NCBI RefSeq assembly: GCF_020694005.1
Contig: NZ_CP073013.1
Location: 2,614,578 to 2,678,577, forward strand
DNA: 64,000 bases
Direction of reading: 5' to 3'
Source of the DNA: Marinomonas profundi
Lineage (GTDB): Bacteria; Pseudomonadota; Gammaproteobacteria; Pseudomonadales; Marinomonadaceae
A program made the position numbers and the translations under genes. Below are positions 17,853 through 26,717 of this stretch, piece after piece (positions within the stretch are counted from its first letter, which is position 1; each line of letters begins with the position of its first letter). The notes beneath the pieces are model-generated. The model searched no databases. It worked only from the letters and a program-made list of their open reading frames with translations, and had not been told where the DNA came from.

Positions 17853-18632
17853 TCAGTCGCCTAAATGCGTTTTTAAGCTGTATTTTTGCACGCGTTGAGC
17901 GGCATTTTCTATGTCTTGATTGGCGTGCAGGTCTGTTAAAACCCCTGGGAATGCGGCTCTGGTTTGTTGTACGTTCATGCCAGGCGTAAGGCGAGGGGAA
18001 TATAATGCTTTAAGCAGTAAGTAATCCAATGGGCTAAGATAGGTGTCGATGCTGACATCGTTAAAAATCGAAGGAAACACCTCGTTAGAGTCGTTTGGAA
18101 GCCCAAGCAATTGGGTGATCTCTTCGATAATGCAGTCTAAAAAACGCGCTTTTCTACGAGCGTGGTCGACGGGAATAATAATACTTCCTCGGGTTATTTC
18201 GTATTGTTTATTATGACGAAAGTTCCCTAGACAAATGGCTTCGTCGAGCGCCGCTCGAATTTTTTCTGGATCGCCTATGTATTGTCTGACTTTGTTTTCC
18301 AGATTGTCGTAAGTGGTGAAGATGACAAAAATATTGGCGTCTTTAGGCTCCTTAGTAAAATCAATCGACAAGCCAGTAATGTGAGCAAGATGTTGGGCAT
18401 GAACACTAAGCAGTTCTTTTTGTAGGCTGGCATCGCCACCGTCACTTTCAAAAAACAGTTTGATGGGCGTGTTCCAGCGTATGAGTTTGGGGTGTTTGGT
18501 TTCTTTGTATTCTCGCTCTAAGGCAATTTTTATAAAGCTTTCTTGGAGATAAGCATCGTCCTGCCAGCGCGCTTGTCCGAAAGAACAAGAGGCAATGAAA
18601 AAGGCGAATAAAAAAAGGCTATAGCGGATCAT
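17853..18632 (-). CDS. DUF2927 family protein, probable lipoprotein
   Basis: Function unknown. The first 20 residues form a lipoprotein-type signal ending in I-A-S-C (lipobox, Cys16). The body resembles DUF2927 proteins: a W-x-x-P-I-K-L-F segment near residue 54, and a motif I-I-E-E-I-T-Q-L-L-G-L-P-N-D-S near residue 170 that looks like a degenerate metalloprotease helix (E-x-x-Q in place of H-E-x-x-H). It overlaps the 3' end of the upstream Nudix gene by 14 bases, so the two are cotranscribed and probably coupled. The fold resemblance to peptidases is inference; no zinc-binding HExxH is present. Confidence 0.7.
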   Translation of the reverse strand: MIRYSLFLFAFFIASCSFGQARWQDDAYLQESFIKIALEREYKETKHPKLIRWNTPIKLFFESDGGDASLQKELLSVHAQHLAHITGLSIDFTKEPKDANIFVIFTTYDNLENKVRQYIGDPEKIRAALDEAICLGNFRHNKQYEITRGSIIIPVDHARRKARFLDCIIEEITQLLGLPNDSNEVFPSIFNDVSIDTYLSPLDYLLLKALYSPRLTPGMNVQQTRAAFPGVLTDLHANQDIENAAQRVQKYSLKTHLGD

Positions 18633-19155
18633 CGGCTTTAGGGTGGGTAAGTAGGTCGGTATAATGTTGAAGCGCTGCGAAGGAGTCGGGCGTAAAAAGC
18701 AGCTTGTCTTTGTTGTCAGAAATGCTGTTTATGCTCATTTCATGGATTGAGGCAACTTCTTTGGGTTGTAAGTTTAGTTCGCCATGTTGCGCGCTATCAT
18801 AGTGACAGGTATAGATCTTGCCCCAGATTTTGAACCCTTCGCCTTCGGTAAGAAACACTCCTTGGCTTTCAAGCGGGGCGTCAAAACCAAGCTCTTCTTG
18901 CAATTCTCTGTGCGCGGAGTCGATATAGGACTCATCTTTTTCCACGACACCGCCTGTTGTAATGCCGTAATAACCGGGGCAAAAGGCTTTATTATCGGTT
19001 CTTTTTTGAACGAGCAGGTTGCCTTTCTGGTTAAATACCAAGATATAGGTCACGCGGTGGTAGTCTTTACCAAAGTTCATTAACCGTCGTGGCACATCGC
19101 CAATAACCCGGTTGTTTTTGTCGACTAAGATAATGACCTCGTCATTTTCAGACAT
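18619..19155 (-). CDS. Nudix hydrolase (YfcD-like)
   Basis: Cytosolic pyrophosphohydrolase of the Nudix family. The full Nudix box G-x5-E-x7-R-E-x-x-E-E-x-G is at residues 69-91. Overall length (178 aa) and the opening D-x-N-N-x-V-I-G resemble YfcD and isopentenyl-diphosphate-isomerase-like Nudix proteins; substrate unknown. It is the first gene of a two-gene unit with the DUF2927 protein (14-base overlap). Confidence 0.85.
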   Translation of the reverse strand: MSENDEVIILVDKNNRVIGDVPRRLMNFGKDYHRVTYILVFNQKGNLLVQKRTDNKAFCPGYYGITTGGVVEKDESYIDSAHRELQEELGFDAPLESQGVFLTEGEGFKIWGKIYTCHYDSAQHGELNLQPKEVASIHEMSINSISDNKDKLLFTPDSFAALQHYTDLLTHPKADDPL

Positions 19156-19377
19156 AAAATACTCTGTTTAAAAAGTGAATCCAGTGGAAGGCAAAAGGGT
19201 ATCGGCATTTTTGCTGAAAGAAAAGGTTTCTTGGCCTTACTTTTTGGCCTTGTTGGGTTATTTTAAAAAAAGCGACCTGTTTTTTGGTTTTGTGCACAGG
19301 TGCGTAGATTGCGAATCATCTTTTGCAAAAAAGCAGTATGATGAAAGTTTATTTTTCAGCTTCATTAGGTAGAGAAA

Positions 19378-20394
19378 ATGACCATTTTAAACCATGATTT
19401 TTTGGCTTTAACGCTGGCAAACCCAGAGAGTATTACGCCATTTCAAGTGTCTTTTTCTAGCGGAGTGGGGTTTGTTGAAGAGACTGGTATTTTACGACTT
19501 GAGCCCAAGCAAGCGAGTGCGGTTAGCTTGGTATTATCAGTGGGTATCCATGGTAATGAAACGGGTCCAATTGAGTTAGTTAATCAGTTGGTCAGTGATA
19601 TTTTGACCAATAAGGTGACTTTAGGAGTTCGTCTATTGGTGATTATTGGTAATCCCGTGGCGGCAAATGCGGCGCAACGTTTTTGTGATGTCAATTTGAA
19701 TCGATTATTTAACGGTGCTTGGCAGCATTATGAGGGCTTTGAGGCAAAAAGAGCCCAGCGTCTTGAAAAAGCCGTCAGTGATTTTTACGCTTTGTCGCCA
19801 GCCGATAGCGAACAAATACGCTTACATTATGACCTGCATACTGCTATTCGGGGTTCAGTGCATGAAAAGTTTGTGATTTATCCTTTTGTCGAAAAGGCTG
19901 TTTATAACAAACAGCAGTTGGGTTTTCTGGCGGCTAGCGGGATAGAGGCGGTGTTGCTGTCTCATCAGTCGACCACCACGTTTTCTTATTACAGTCATGC
20001 AGTGCATGCGGCACATGCTTTTACCGTCGAGCTGGGCAAGGTTCATCCATTTGGAAAAAACGATGTGTCGCGCTTTAGTGAATTGGAAAAGGCTTTACTT
20101 TTGTTGATCGAAAAAGCGCAATTCGCTCAGACCCCATTGTCTGCATTGCGTGTGTTTTCTGTGCAGGACGCCTTGGTTAAAGATGACGACAGCTATCAAC
20201 TGAACATTGCCCCTAACGCCAGTAACTTCACCCAATTTGAAGCGGGTTATCAATTGGCTCACTCTTTAAAAAGCGAGTATCGGATAAAGCAAAATGGCGA
20301 TGCGATTGTATTTCCTAACACCAATCTTCCTATTGGGCAGCGAGCGGGTTTAGTGGTACGTGCTATTGCCGCCGAGGACTTGTCGCTGGTTTAG
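19378..20394 (+). CDS. astE: succinylglutamate desuccinylase
   Basis: Last step of the arginine succinyltransferase (AST) pathway: N-succinylglutamate to succinate and glutamate. It is a zinc-dependent M14-like deacylase; the metal ligands are visible as H-G-N-E (His58, Glu61) and the later histidine in D-L-H-T-A-I (His154). The length, 338 aa, fits AstE (about 322-335). The other ast genes (astA, B, D) are not adjacent, so the gene is split from its usual operon, but argR, aot and gdhB lie 3-9 kb away and gdhB would consume the glutamate formed. ATG at 19378 has TAGAGAAA upstream. A related aspartoacylase is the only alternative. Confidence 0.88.
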   Translation: MTILNHDFLALTLANPESITPFQVSFSSGVGFVEETGILRLEPKQASAVSLVLSVGIHGNETGPIELVNQLVSDILTNKVTLGVRLLVIIGNPVAANAAQRFCDVNLNRLFNGAWQHYEGFEAKRAQRLEKAVSDFYALSPADSEQIRLHYDLHTAIRGSVHEKFVIYPFVEKAVYNKQQLGFLAASGIEAVLLSHQSTTTFSYYSHAVHAAHAFTVELGKVHPFGKNDVSRFSELEKALLLLIEKAQFAQTPLSALRVFSVQDALVKDDDSYQLNIAPNASNFTQFEAGYQLAHSLKSEYRIKQNGDAIVFPNTNLPIGQRAGLVVRAIAAEDLSLV

Positions 20395-20484
20395 CGGCTA
20401 TTGGTTTTGGTTATTGGTTTAGCTGCTACGAGACGTTGAGATGTTAAAATGAGTGTTAGGGTGTTTTTTTAATAATACCGATAG

Positions 20485-20519
20485 GAGATTCAGGCTGCCC
20501 CCTTGAATCTCTTTTTTTT
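20485..20519 (+). terminator. rho-independent terminator after astE
   Basis: Stem GAGATTCA (20485-20492) with TGAATCTC (20504-20511), C-rich loop, then eight Ts. It isolates astE from znuA. Confidence 0.85.
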
Positions 20520-20531
20520 ATATCGTATTGT

Positions 20532-20545
20532 TACGTTATAACGTA
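20532..20545. promoter_or_regulatory. candidate Zur operator upstream of znuA
   Basis: Perfect 14-bp palindrome TACGTTATAACGTA, 18 bases before the znuA start and next to the RBS region. Its GTTATAAC core resembles the gammaproteobacterial Zur box (GTTATAnTATAAC). The position would block znuA expression when zinc is sufficient. Confidence 0.55.
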
Positions 20546-20563
20546 TTTAAAAGGTGTTAAATA

Positions 20564-21547
20564 ATGAATAAGGTGTTTTTTGCGTTGGGTGTTTCTGTGT
20601 TGTCACCCTTGGCTTTGGCCAAACCCGTTATAGCGACCAGTGTTAAGCCTGTTTCTATGATTGTCGCTGCGATTGCGGGCGATAAGGCAGAGATCCAACA
20701 AATTGTCTCGAGCACCGCATCGCCTCATGATTTTGCGATGCGTCCTTCAGATTTAAAGAAAATCATTAATGCCGATACCGTGGTTTGGGTAGGCGAGTCG
20801 TTAGAAGGTTTTTTGGAAAAGCCGCTTGAGAATGCTGGCAAAGAAAAATCTTCCATTGAGTGGTTGGCGCTAGAAGGTATGAAGCTGCATAACTTTGCTC
20901 AAGAGCACGACGACCATGAACCTCATGCTGGCGAACATCATGACGAGCACGCAGCCCATGCTGGCGAACATCATGACGAGCACGCAGCCCATGCTGGCGA
21001 ACATCATGACGACCATGAAGGTCACGATCATACCGGTATTGACCCGCATGTATGGCTTTCGCCAGATAATGCTTTAGTGTTAGCAAAAGCGGTGACAGTG
21101 CGTTTGGCTTCTTTAGATTCGGCAAATGCGGCGTATTATCAAGGTAATTTAGCGGCCTTTGAAAAAGGGCTTAGTGCTAAAGATGCCGAAATACGTCAAG
21201 CGTTGAATAAGGTAAATACCGTACCTTATATTGTGTTTCATGACGGCTATAGCTATTTTGAACAGCATTATGGCTTGCAAAATGCGGGTGAAATTACCGT
21301 TAGCCCAGAACGTAAGCCGGGTGCGAAAAAAGTCGCTGAAATTCGTCGTGAAATTGAAGAGCACAAAGTGCAGTGTGTGTTCAGTGAGCCGCAATTTAGT
21401 CCCGCTATCGTGACTACCTTGCTGGAAGGCTCTAACGTAAAAACAGCGTCTTTGGACCCATTGGGTGGCGAAGTGAAGATGGGCAGCAATGCTTACTTTG
21501 CATTTTTAGACAATTTGAGCGGCCAATTCCTTAGCTGCTTAAGATAA
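20564..21547 (+). CDS. znuA: zinc ABC transporter substrate-binding protein ZnuA
   Basis: Periplasmic zinc receptor of the cluster A-I binding-protein family. The signal peptide ends near L-A-L-A (residue 19). Zinc-site features are the first ligand His55 in S-P-H-D-F-A-M-R-P, the D-P-H-V-W-L-S-P motif after the acidic loop, and the third ligand region H-D-G-Y-S-Y-F. Residues about 114-153 form a histidine/aspartate/glutamate-rich loop built of near-identical 11-residue repeats; such loops are thought to gather zinc. The usual znuC and znuB partners are not next to it: kdsD follows. A Zur-like palindrome sits just upstream. Confidence 0.93.
   Translation: MNKVFFALGVSVLSPLALAKPVIATSVKPVSMIVAAIAGDKAEIQQIVSSTASPHDFAMRPSDLKKIINADTVVWVGESLEGFLEKPLENAGKEKSSIEWLALEGMKLHNFAQEHDDHEPHAGEHHDEHAAHAGEHHDEHAAHAGEHHDDHEGHDHTGIDPHVWLSPDNALVLAKAVTVRLASLDSANAAYYQGNLAAFEKGLSAKDAEIRQALNKVNTVPYIVFHDGYSYFEQHYGLQNAGEITVSPERKPGAKKVAEIRREIEEHKVQCVFSEPQFSPAIVTTLLEGSNVKTASLDPLGGEVKMGSNAYFAFLDNLSGQFLSCLR
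20924..21012 (+). repeat. 33-bp tandem repeat encoding the ZnuA His-rich loop
   Basis: Two full and one partial (23-base) copies of a 33-bp unit starting CATGCTGGCGAACATCATGA, identical at DNA level (20924-20956, 20957-20989, 20990-21012). Each adds 11 residues with four histidines. In-frame, so copy-number change would alter loop length without frameshift. Confidence 0.9.
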
Positions 21548-21559
21548 TGCTTTCTCGCG

Positions 21560-21594
21560 ACCAAAGAGCAAATGACGAAAATTTGCTCTTTGGT
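21560..21594 (+). terminator. 14-bp hairpin after znuA
   Basis: Perfect arms ACCAAAGAGCAAAT (21560-21573) and ATTTGCTCTTTGGT (21581-21594), 7-base loop, no T-run. Probable 3' end or weak terminator between znuA and the kds operon. Confidence 0.55.
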
Positions 21595-21662
21595 AGGCGA
21601 CCTGCTTCCTCCTCTGTATAATAATGCCACTTTATGATTATTGCATTGAGCAGCGAGGCTTT

Positions 21663-22649
21663 ATGAGCGATCCAATTAATTTGAGTGCCGATTCGAGTAC
21701 CGACTCTTATCTCCTTCTTGAGAGCGCTCGACGCACTTTATCGACCCAAGCTCAAGCTCTAGCGAATTTAGCCAGTCAAGTAACCGAAGAATTCCCCAAA
21801 GCCGTTCGAATGATTCTGGCCAGCAAGGGCCGTACGATTATTTGTGGTATGGGAAAATCCGGCTTGATAGGCAAAAAAATCGCCGCGACATTGGCTTCGA
21901 CGGGAACGCCGAGTTTCTTCCTTCACCCTGGTGAGGCTTTTCATGGTGATTTAGGCATGATTCAGCCGGAAGACGTTTTGGTGTTGATTAGCTTCTCTGG
22001 TGAAACCGAAGAGCTGATGCGCTTATTGCCTTCGCTAAAAAGTTTCGGTAATCCGAGTATTGCCATGGTAGGAAACATTGATTCTACCTTGGCGAAGCAC
22101 TGTGATTGCGTGCTGGATCTGTCTATCGACAAAGAAACCTGCCCCAATAACCTTGCCCCAACTACATCGACAACTATGACCACCGCCATGGGCGATGCGT
22201 TGGCCGTGGCGTTGATGGAGTGTCGTAATTTCCAGCCACAAGACTTTGCGCGTTTTCACCCGGGTGGAAGCTTAGGTCGTAAGTTATTAACTCGCGTTAA
22301 AGACCTGATGCACAAAGACAATCTGCCTATCTGTACGCCAGACACCACCTTAAAAGACGCTATTTCTGTGATGACTCATGGCAGAATGGGGGTGGTATTG
22401 ATTCAAGACGCAGGTAAGTTACTGGGAATCTTTACCGATGGTGACTTACGTCGAGCCATGTTAAAAGAAAGCGAAGGCATGATACATAAAACCATGGCAA
22501 GCTTGATGACGCCGAACCCTAAGACTATCAATGAAAATGTGATGATAGTGCAAGCTGAAGAACAAATGCTACGGGATAAAATCACCTTGCTGGTGGTGGT
22601 GGACAACACGCAAACGCTAACTGGCATATTGGAAATTTACGATCGATAA
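21663..22649 (+). CDS. kdsD: arabinose-5-phosphate isomerase
   Basis: Converts D-ribulose-5-phosphate to D-arabinose-5-phosphate, the first step of KDO synthesis. An SIS domain (G-M-G-K-S-G-L-I-G-K-K near residue 60, later S-F-S-G-E-T-E-E) is followed by two CBS domains from about residue 210. The frame opens at 21624, but the ATG at 21663, with GAGG upstream, gives 328 aa, the exact length of E. coli KdsD. It heads kdsD-kdsA-kdsC-kdsB. Unlike E. coli, no lptC-lptA-lptB follow. Confidence 0.94.
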   Translation: MSDPINLSADSSTDSYLLLESARRTLSTQAQALANLASQVTEEFPKAVRMILASKGRTIICGMGKSGLIGKKIAATLASTGTPSFFLHPGEAFHGDLGMIQPEDVLVLISFSGETEELMRLLPSLKSFGNPSIAMVGNIDSTLAKHCDCVLDLSIDKETCPNNLAPTTSTTMTTAMGDALAVALMECRNFQPQDFARFHPGGSLGRKLLTRVKDLMHKDNLPICTPDTTLKDAISVMTHGRMGVVLIQDAGKLLGIFTDGDLRRAMLKESEGMIHKTMASLMTPNPKTINENVMIVQAEEQMLRDKITLLVVVDNTQTLTGILEIYDR

Positions 22650-22702
22650 ACGCTTCTACTCATTTTACGCCGCTTTAGACTTGTTTAGAGTGAGCAAACT
22701 AG

Positions 22703-23587
<885 letters not shown>

Positions 23588-23590
23588 TAA

Positions 23591-24172
23591 ATGGATACAG
23601 CTTTTCTTTCTTCTTATCCTGCGCTGGATAGCGATCAAGGCTTGTTGGCTAAATTGCAAGTCTTGAAATTGGTGGTTTTTGACGTAGATGGTGTTTTGAC
23701 CGATGGTCGCTTGCTCTATACCGAACAAGGCGAAACCATAAAACGCTTTAACGTTAAAGACGGTGTGGCGATGAAGCTGTTACCCAAATGGGGGGTTCAG
23801 GTCGCGGTGATTACCGCGAAAGACTCTGCTCCATTAAGGCAGCGGATGAAAGAACTAAAAGTCGAGCACTTTTATCCCGGCTGTCATAACAAGGCTGCCG
23901 CCTTTGACGAATTAATTGAACGCTTGGGTATTACTCCAGACGAAGCGGCGTATGTGGGCGATGATGTGATAGATCTTCAAGTCATGCCCAAGGTTGGCGT
24001 TGCCTTGTGCCCAGCGGATGCGCATGTTTTATTGCAGCGCCATTGTCCTATTATACTCAGTAAAACGGCAGGTGAAGGGGTGGCAAGAGAAGTGGCGGAC
24101 ATGGTGTTGGCGTCTCGCATGTCGTTGGAGCAAGCCTATGAATTGGCGCAAAAACCGGAGTTCGAAAAATAA
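23591..24172 (+). CDS. kdsC: KDO-8-phosphate phosphatase
   Basis: HAD-superfamily C0-type phosphatase that dephosphorylates KDO-8-P to KDO. The nucleophile motif D-V-D-G-V-L-T-D-G-R is near residue 34, the conserved V-K-D-G-x-x-M-K-L-L follows, and the metal-binding G-D-D-x-x-D is near residue 122. The length, 193 aa, is typical. It begins 3 bases after kdsA and its stop overlaps the kdsB start by one base. Confidence 0.94.
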   Translation: MDTAFLSSYPALDSDQGLLAKLQVLKLVVFDVDGVLTDGRLLYTEQGETIKRFNVKDGVAMKLLPKWGVQVAVITAKDSAPLRQRMKELKVEHFYPGCHNKAAAFDELIERLGITPDEAAYVGDDVIDLQVMPKVGVALCPADAHVLLQRHCPIILSKTAGEGVAREVADMVLASRMSLEQAYELAQKPEFEK

Positions 24173-24972
24173 TGACTGATTCTGCCAAGATGAGCGAATT
24201 ACCTGACTTCCACATTGTTATCCCCGCTCGATACGCCTCTCAGCGTTTTCCGCAAAAATTAATGGCCGATTTAGGCGGTAAGCCCGTTTTGCAATGGGTT
24301 TACGAGTTAGCGCTAAAAGCGGGTGCGCAATCGGTCACGGTGGCCACTGACCATGAGATTATCGAAAAAGCCGCATTGGCCTTTGGTGCGCCCGTGGTGA
24401 TGACGCGGGATGACCATGAAAATGGCACCGAGCGTCTGGCGGAAGTTGCCGCGAAAATGGGCTGGAAAGGCGATGAAATTGTGGTTAACGTGCAAGGTGA
24501 TGAGCCCTTTTTACCTGTTAAGCTGATTCACTCCAGTGTGATTGCATTAAGCCAAGATGAAGAAGCAGAAATGGCGACGGTTGCTTGTGTGATTGATCAG
24601 GTCGAAGACTTTTTTAACCCTAATGTGGTGAAGGTGGTGTGCGATGAGAAGCAGCGCGCGCTGTATTTTAGCCGTGCGCCTATGCCATGGGACAGAGACG
24701 GCTTTGCTAATAATGTCAATCGTACGGGCTTGCTTCCAGCCGATTTTCCGGCACTGCGTCACATTGGCTTGTATGTCTACCGCGCTAGTTTATTGGCGCG
24801 ATACGCTGATTTACCTATGTCGCCGTTAGAGCGCTGGGAAAAGCTTGAACAACTACGTTTCTTGCATCAAGGTATTAAAGTGCAAGTGGCCTTGGCTGAT
24901 GGTTTACCGACTCATGGAGTGGACACATTAGACGATTTGGAAAAGCTTCGTTATCAGCTGTCTTTGGCGTAA
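24172..24972 (+). CDS. kdsB: CMP-KDO synthetase (3-deoxy-manno-octulosonate cytidylyltransferase)
   Basis: Activates KDO with CTP to CMP-KDO for lipid A-core assembly. The nucleotidyltransferase opening I-P-A-R-Y-A-S-Q-R-F-P-x-K near residue 16, V-A-T-D-x-x-I near 59, and N-V-Q-G-D-E-P-F near 105 are all present. The 266-aa length matches the family (about 250) with a short extra N-terminus. Last gene of the KDO operon, coupled to kdsC by a TAATGA overlap and followed by a terminator. Confidence 0.95.
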   Translation: MTDSAKMSELPDFHIVIPARYASQRFPQKLMADLGGKPVLQWVYELALKAGAQSVTVATDHEIIEKAALAFGAPVVMTRDDHENGTERLAEVAAKMGWKGDEIVVNVQGDEPFLPVKLIHSSVIALSQDEEAEMATVACVIDQVEDFFNPNVVKVVCDEKQRALYFSRAPMPWDRDGFANNVNRTGLLPADFPALRHIGLYVYRASLLARYADLPMSPLERWEKLEQLRFLHQGIKVQVALADGLPTHGVDTLDDLEKLRYQLSLA

Positions 24973-25015
24973 TTTTTCTCTCTATATCAGACGAGTAATG
25001 GACTGTTTACTTGAT

Positions 25016-25053
25016 TAAAAAGCCGCAATCATAAAAATGGTGCGGTTTTTTTT
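25016..25053 (+). terminator. rho-independent terminator of the kds operon
   Basis: Stem AAGCCGCA...TGCGGTTT with a bulged ATCAT/ATGGT extension and a run of eight Ts. Confidence 0.8.
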
Positions 25054-25308
25054 GTTTGTATTGCTTGCATAAAATACATTCTAATTTCATTTTAGATATA
25101 TCTTTTATGCGTTTATCATGGGTTTTTTGTCTTAATCCAGCATTTTTTCATATGTTTTTAACCTTTCATATTATTGATAACGATTTTCATGTATGAAAAG
25201 TGTCCTGTTTTTGCATGAAATGTGTAAAAAATGGGTTTACACTTATTCTTACTGCAACAAATACGTTTTATCATTTTGTCTTCACTTTGATTTATGAAGG
25301 ATTGAATC
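25054..25308 (+). promoter_or_regulatory. AT-rich upstream region with Fur-like site for the TraF-like gene
   Basis: The 336-base gap between kdsB and the next gene holds the kds terminator and then an AT-rich leader. TGATAACGATTTTCA at 25175-25189 matches 12 of 14 positions of the 7-1-7 Fur model (TGATAAT-n-ATTATCA). It overlaps a second palindrome, TTTTCAT-GT-ATGAAAA, at 25184-25199. No clean -35/-10 pair is obvious. Confidence 0.35.
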
Positions 25309-26601
25309 ATGAAAAAGCTTGTCATTGTCTCCACTAGTTTGTTAAGTAGCGCTGTAATGGCTGCGATGCCGGTCAATCATCCTGTTGGTTCTAGTTTTAC
25401 CCTGAGTAATGCGCCAAATATTAGAGCGTTATCAACGGTGCATGGTAACCCCGCGTCGCCTTTTTTGATGGTGAATCAAGAAGATGACGACAACTTCCGT
25501 TTTGGTATTCTAGGCCCGCTTGGTGTGGGGGTCGAAATGGGTGATGTGAGTGACTTGGGGGATCGCGCGGAGGAAATAGAAGACATTTTAGACGCGGATT
25601 ATTCGTCTTCGACTCCCACAGAACTGCAAGCTGAGGCAGATAAGGCCAATGAGATTTTAAAGGGTATTGGTGATACCGCGTATATTAAAACCTCATTAAG
25701 CATGCAAGTGCCCTTTATGCCATTGATTTACAAAACGAAAAACAAGGGCGCCTTCATGATAGATGCCAGCCTTTCAGGGGTGGTGCGTGCCAATGTTATT
25801 GCAGATGATATTACCGCTAATACCGCCACAGATGAGCTGGAAACAGATACGTCTTTTTATGCTCAAACCGCAACAGATTTAAAAATTGGTTTTGGTTACA
25901 GTCAGGCCATGTGGGAAAATTCTCATGGTATGTTGATTGGTGGGGTAAAGGCCAACCTGCATGACATTTCTTTGGGTCGCGCTTTGGTCTCCTTAAATGA
26001 TGACAGTGATAACGCCGATGACGCAGCTTCCGATGCTATCTCTGATGATGCGGTCAGCAGTACGGGGATTGGTCTTGATTTGGGTGCGGTGTGGGTATCG
26101 AACTATTATCAAGTAGGCGTGACCTTTGCCAATATCAACGAGCCGGAATTTGATGGCGCACCGATTAATAGCACGTGTGGCACCGAAAGCTGTGATGCGG
26201 CAGCAAATTTGATCTCTGCTGGTAAGCTTGATGCGTCTGGCAGTAAATACGTGATGGAAATGCAAACCACAATCGATGCAGCCGTTTCTACTAAAGGTAA
26301 GCAAGTGACTTTGGGTCTGTCTTACGACACTAATGCCGTAAAAGACGCGGTAGGTGATGAATACCAATGGGCAGCAGCGTCTGTGTCTTACTATGGCGAC
26401 TCACACTTCCTTCCGGGTCTTCGAGTTGGTTACCGTCAAAATATGGCGGGTACTGAGTTAAGTTATGGCACTTTTGGTTTGACGATTTTAAAGCGCCTGA
26501 ATATCGATTTGGCAGTGGCTTTAGAAACAGTTGAAGACGAAGAGGGAGATGAGTTACCTCGCAGTGCTTATTTCTCAATCAGTTATGATACTGCTTTCTA
26601 A
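25309..26601 (+). CDS. TraF-like (TraF_2 family) outer-membrane protein, paralogue 1
   Basis: Probable outer-membrane beta-barrel of the family annotated as conjugal transfer protein TraF, though no conjugation genes are nearby. A signal peptide ends at V-M-A-A (about residue 19). The mature start has P-V-N-H-P-V-G-S-S and later H-G-N-P-A-S, then F-R-F-G-I-L-G-P-L-G-V-G-V-E, a pattern repeated in the next gene. The C-terminus ends in alternating residues and a final Phe (A-Y-F-S-I-S-Y-D-T-A-F), typical of barrel proteins recognised by the BAM complex. Asp/Glu-rich insert at about 80-100. It forms a tandem pair with the following gene but has its own terminator. Function unknown; porin-like transport is a guess. 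Confidence 0.65.
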   Translation: MKKLVIVSTSLLSSAVMAAMPVNHPVGSSFTLSNAPNIRALSTVHGNPASPFLMVNQEDDDNFRFGILGPLGVGVEMGDVSDLGDRAEEIEDILDADYSSSTPTELQAEADKANEILKGIGDTAYIKTSLSMQVPFMPLIYKTKNKGAFMIDASLSGVVRANVIADDITANTATDELETDTSFYAQTATDLKIGFGYSQAMWENSHGMLIGGVKANLHDISLGRALVSLNDDSDNADDAASDAISDDAVSSTGIGLDLGAVWVSNYYQVGVTFANINEPEFDGAPINSTCGTESCDAAANLISAGKLDASGSKYVMEMQTTIDAAVSTKGKQVTLGLSYDTNAVKDAVGDEYQWAAASVSYYGDSHFLPGLRVGYRQNMAGTELSYGTFGLTILKRLNIDLAVALETVEDEEGDELPRSAYFSISYDTAF

Positions 26602-26623
26602 AGTGTAAAGAATTTCTAAAGAA

Positions 26624-26660
26624 GGCCGATAACCTTATAAGGTTTTCGGCTTTTTTTATG
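26624..26660 (+). terminator. rho-independent terminator between the TraF-like paralogues
   Basis: Stem GCCGA-TAACCTTA/TAAGGTT-TTCGGC followed by seven Ts. Confidence 0.85.
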
Positions 26661-26717
26661 GGCGGGTTTTACGCTTTTTGGCCAGATTAAAGTGGCAGTG
26701 ATTGATATGAGCAACAT

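Noticed and set aside
20924-21012. Direct repeats that could suggest a CRISPR array
   Set aside because: Units are contiguous with no spacers and lie in frame inside znuA.
20766-21125. Antisense Arg/His-rich reading frame of 119 codons
   Set aside because: Complement of the znuA repeat, with no RBS or homology.
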